A DNA stretch of 33,949 nt from JAVXAG01 sp040307645. Its GTDB lineage: Bacteria > Bacillota > Clostridia > Peptostreptococcales > Anaerovoracaceae. Shown here one piece after another: positions 32,120 through 33,949 of the stretch; positions within the stretch are counted from its first letter, which is position 1, and the number at the start of each line of letters is the position of its first letter. The notes beneath the pieces were generated by a model, which saw nothing but the letters and a program-made list of their open reading frames with translations, was not told the origin of the DNA and did no database searches. The translations under genes were made by a program, and so were the position numbers. The stretch covers positions 1 to 33,949 of the forward strand of contig JAWRJF010000058.1 in assembly GCA_040307645.1 (NCBI GenBank), given 5' to 3'.

Positions 32120-33406
32120 ATGGAACAAACATCTATTAAGCCAAATGGCTGGGCTCTCCTGCCTATTTTGGTATTCTTAGTCCTATTCCTCGGCAGCGGT
32201 ATTGTCTTAAACGACTTTTATACTATGCCGGCAGTTGTAGGCTTTCTAATCGCTTTAATCGTAGCTTTCGCACAGAACCGTCAAAGAACTTTTGCAGATA
32301 AATTAAAAACTATTGCAGAAGGTGTCGGAGATGAAAATATAATAACAATGTGTCTTATCTTTTTATCAGCCGGTGCTTTTTCTGGAGCAGTTTCTGCAGC
32401 TGGTGGAGTTGACAGTACAGTCAACTTAGGACTTTCTCTACTCCCACCATCTATCGCTGTAATTGGTCTTTTCATCATCGGATGCTTTATTTCTCTTTCC
32501 ATGGGTACTTCCATGGGAACAATTGCGGCTCTAGCTCCAATTGCTGTAGGCATCAGCGACAAAACCGGTTTTGCTCTAGCTATTTGTATCGGTGCAGTAG
32601 TTTCAGGCGCTATGTTCGGGGACAACCTTTCAATGATCTCTGACACAACTATAGCAGCTGTAAGAACTCAAGGCTGTAACATGAATGATAAGTTCAAAAA
32701 GAACTTCTTTATAGTTCTCCCTGCAGCTATTATCACTGTTATAATTCTAGCTCTTTTAACTGCCGGTAGCACTTATAAATTGGACGCCAATTTAGATTAT
32801 AATATTTTACAAGTTATTCCGTACATACTTGTACTTATTGCAGCCTTAATCGGAATTAATGTTTTTATCGTTTTAATATCCGGTACTGTTTTATCAGTTA
32901 TCGTTGGTCTTGCAACGGGTTCTATGGCTGTTTCCGACATTTTCACTTCCATCGGAACTGGCGTTAACGGAATGTACGATATCACTGTAATATCTATTTT
33001 AGTTGCATGTATTGGTGCACTAGTTAAGGAAAATGGTGGCTTTGCTTTCATTCTTAGTATTGTAAAAAGCCGCGTTCACACCTACAGAGGTGCTGAACTT
33101 GGACTTGCAGCTCTTATTTCATGTACCGACGCTGCAACTGCAAATAACACAGTAGCCATTGTAATCGCAGGCCCTATCGCAAAAGAAATCAGCGATGAAT
33201 TCGATATTGAACCTGCAAGAAGTGCTTCTATCTTAGACATTTTTGCATCCGTTTTCCAAGGTATCATTCCATACGGAGCACAGCTGCTTTCAGCTGCTAC
33301 TCTAACAGGCCTTACACCATTTATGATAATGCCTTATTTATTCTATCCTTATCTAATGGCCGTAAGCGCATTAATCAGTATACTCCTTCCTAGAAGGAAG
33401 AAATAA
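32120..33406 (+). CDS. nhaC: Na+/H+ antiporter, NhaC family
   Basis: A 428-residue membrane protein with about 11-12 hydrophobic segments. Family marks are SMGTSMGTIAALAPIA (conserved helix with Gly/Ser/Thr), VVSGAMFGDNLSMISDTTIAA (polar substrate-region motif), and SCTDAATANNTVAIVIAGPIA in the C-terminal half. NhaC-family proteins exchange sodium for protons, and some exchange organic acids or amino acids (for example malate-lactate MleN-like members). The start is ATG 32120 behind GAGGT; the frame extends four codons further to a TTG at 32108 without an RBS. A very strong hairpin terminator follows. Substrate specificity cannot be decided from sequence. Confidence 0.83.
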   Translation: MEQTSIKPNGWALLPILVFLVLFLGSGIVLNDFYTMPAVVGFLIALIVAFAQNRQRTFADKLKTIAEGVGDENIITMCLIFLSAGAFSGAVSAAGGVDSTVNLGLSLLPPSIAVIGLFIIGCFISLSMGTSMGTIAALAPIAVGISDKTGFALAICIGAVVSGAMFGDNLSMISDTTIAAVRTQGCNMNDKFKKNFFIVLPAAIITVIILALLTAGSTYKLDANLDYNILQVIPYILVLIAALIGINVFIVLISGTVLSVIVGLATGSMAVSDIFTSIGTGVNGMYDITVISILVACIGALVKENGGFAFILSIVKSRVHTYRGAELGLAALISCTDAATANNTVAIVIAGPIAKEISDEFDIEPARSASILDIFASVFQGIIPYGAQLLSAATLTGLTPFMIMPYLFYPYLMAVSALISILLPRRKK

Positions 33407-33416
33407 AGTTCTATTT

Positions 33417-33459
33417 AAACAAGAGGTGAGCAAAAGTTTTGCTCACCTCTTGTTTTTTT
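33417..33459 (+). terminator. Strong intrinsic terminator of nhaC
   Basis: AACAAGAGGTGAGCA (33418-33432) pairs perfectly with the inverted copy starting at 33440, leaving only a short AAAGTTT loop, and TTTTTTT follows. This is the clearest terminator in the window. Its T-tract end (CTTG, a T run, then ATGCGATG) is also the beginning of the repeat unit in the adjacent G-rich island. Confidence 0.9.
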
Positions 33460-33526
33460 ATGCGATGCCTGGTGGACCGGGGGGTTGGGCCGGGGTTGGC
33501 CCGAGGTTCGGCCCCGGGTTCGGGAC

Positions 33527-33549
33527 GGGGTTGGGATCCCCTTGTTTTT
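33527..33549 (+). terminator. Terminator-like hairpin inside the repeat island (first)
   Basis: GGGG (33527-33530) can pair with CCCC (33538-33541) around TTGGGAT, and TTGTTTTT follows. It has the form of an intrinsic terminator in the same direction as the nhaC terminator. The stem is short, and overlapping G tracts allow other folds. Confidence 0.35.
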
Positions 33550-33592
33550 ATGCGATGTCTAGCGGACCAGGGTTGGACCTGGGTTCGGCACC

Positions 33593-33615
33593 GGGGTTCG
33601 GACCCCCTTGTTTTT
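33593..33615 (+). terminator. Terminator-like hairpin inside the repeat island (second)
   Basis: GGGG (33593-33596) pairs with CCCC (33603-33606) around TTCGGA, and CTTGTTTTT follows. It repeats the arrangement at 33527-33549, so repeat units 1 and 2 each end in a GC stem plus T tract. Confidence 0.35.
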
Positions 33616-33831
33616 GTGAGATGTCCAGCGGACCAGGGTTGGACCGGATTCGGCCCCGGGGGTTGTTTTGCTATGTCTGGCGGCCCAAACCCTGCTTCTT
33701 TTGCGATGTCTAACGGCCAACCCCCTTGTCCTTTTGCTATGTCTGGTGGACCGGGGTTGGGACCGGGCTTGGACCGGGGTCGGACCGGGGTCGGCGGAGT
33801 TTTATCACAAGCTTTCACTTTCTCGGTTTTC

Positions 33832-33881
33832 TGGGATAAAAACTTATCCCAAATCTAACATTTCGCATTGATTTGGGATAA
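33832..33881. repeat. Three-copy palindromic element forming alternative hairpins
   Basis: TGGGATAA (33832-33839), TTATCCCA (33844-33851) and a second TGGGATAA (33874-33881) share complementarity. The first two form an 8-bp stem with a 4-base loop. The second and third form a perfect 12-bp stem, TTATCCCAAATC (33844-33855) with GATTTGGGATAA (33870-33881). Only one can form at a time. No T tract follows directly on either strand. Confidence 0.7.
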
Positions 33882-33918
33882 TAATCTTCATTTCTCTTCC
33901 ATATAATTCTATTTTTGG

Positions 33919-33924
33919 TATAAT
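33919..33924 (+). promoter_or_regulatory. Possible -10 box for a gene right of the window
   Basis: A perfect TATAAT lies 25 bases from the window end, with only a poor -35 candidate upstream (TTCCAT-like). It could start a plus-strand gene beyond the window, in which case the alternative hairpins at 33832-33881 lie upstream of the transcript. The AT-rich context makes a chance match plausible. Confidence 0.2.
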
Positions 33925-33949
33925 ATTATATTTTTTTATCACACTTTTA

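Larger units (their letters stand above)
33461..33797. repeat. G-rich degenerate tandem repeat island
   Basis: About 340 bases with composition utterly unlike the rest of the window; for example 46 of 60 bases at 33481-33540 are G or C, against 19 of 60 at 33841-33900. A core of the form TTT-GCGATGTCTGGCGGACC recurs six times, with its GATGTCT-like part starting at 33464, 33554, 33620, 33672, 33705 and 33738 (spacings 90, 66, 52, 33 and 33). Between cores are variable G-rich stretches built from GGACCGGGGTTG-like words. All cores face the same way. No transposase or convincing gene is present. Open frames cross it on both strands but lack ribosome binding sites and look like by-products of high GC. 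Origin and role unknown. Confidence 0.8.

Noticed and set aside
33461..33797. CRISPR-like array
   Set aside because: Repeat cores are degenerate, spacers vary from about 12 to 70 bases and are themselves repetitive and G-rich, and no cas gene is near.
33411..33818. 135-codon open frame on the minus strand across the repeat island, encoding Pro-rich repeats with PPDIAK-like words
   Set aside because: It starts at GTG without a convincing RBS, its end runs through the nhaC terminator stem, and repeat spacings of 52 bases shift frame between copies. High GC explains the lack of stops on several frames. Kept as a repeat, not a gene.
33426..33871. Overlapping plus-strand open frames in the same island
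   Set aside because: Three frames are open over the same bases, they lie directly behind a strong terminator, and none has a recognisable domain or RBS.

Overview
This 33.9 kb window comes from a low-GC, Gram-positive-type anaerobe, most likely a Clostridia (Eubacteriales) member. The reasons are AT-rich DNA, strong AGGAGG-type ribosome binding sites, and families typical of that group (NCS1 permease with PucR regulator, PglF/EpsC, TupA-like ATP-grasp, NhaC). The species cannot be named from the sequence. No rRNA, tRNA, CRISPR, transposase or integrase is visible.

Layout. (1) Bases 1-2932, minus strand: a CodB-type cytosine/nucleobase permease and a PucR-family regulator. (2) Bases 2933-5304, minus strand: a secreted Ig-like/beta-helix protein followed by an orphan AbiEi-type antitoxin-like regulator, with a well-formed promoter at 5357-5385. 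(3) Bases 5423-29218, minus strand: one long surface-polysaccharide cluster of 19 genes. They are tightly spaced, often with TAATG or ATGA overlaps, and the cluster ends in a large hairpin terminator at 5413-5505. (4) Bases 29394-31042, minus strand: a small XRE-type regulator, then a GNAT acetyltransferase and a flavodoxin-fold oxidoreductase. (5) Bases 31220-33406, plus strand: a PHP-domain phosphoesterase and an NhaC antiporter. (6) Bases 33417-33949: a strong terminator, a G-rich degenerate repeat island, and overlapping alternative hairpins, with no credible gene.

How the polysaccharide cluster fits together. The first transcribed genes supply and load the initiating sugar: a PglF/EpsC-type UDP-GlcNAc 4,6-dehydratase, an EpsN/PglE-type aminotransferase, and a phosphoglycosyl transferase fused to a GT2 domain. 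Next come a UDP-HexNAc 6-dehydrogenase, GT4 glycosyltransferases (one broken by a frameshift at a 7-base A tract), a Wzy-like polymerase, a TupA-like ATP-grasp enzyme, a CapA-like metallophosphatase, another GT4, two pyruvyl transferases, a protein-kinase-fold enzyme, and a Wzx flippase. The distal end is a nearly complete route from fructose-6-P to UDP-GalA: Pgi, PgcA, a nucleotidyltransferase, Ugd and UDP-GlcA 4-epimerase. I infer an acidic, uronate-rich, possibly pyruvylated, amidated and phosphorylated polymer made by a Wzx/Wzy route. No Wzz or tyrosine-kinase chain-length regulator is in the window.

Most unusual items: the frameshifted GT4, the PGT-GT2 fusion, the combination of TupA, CapA and kinase-fold decoration enzymes in one uronate locus, and the G-rich repeat island after nhaC.
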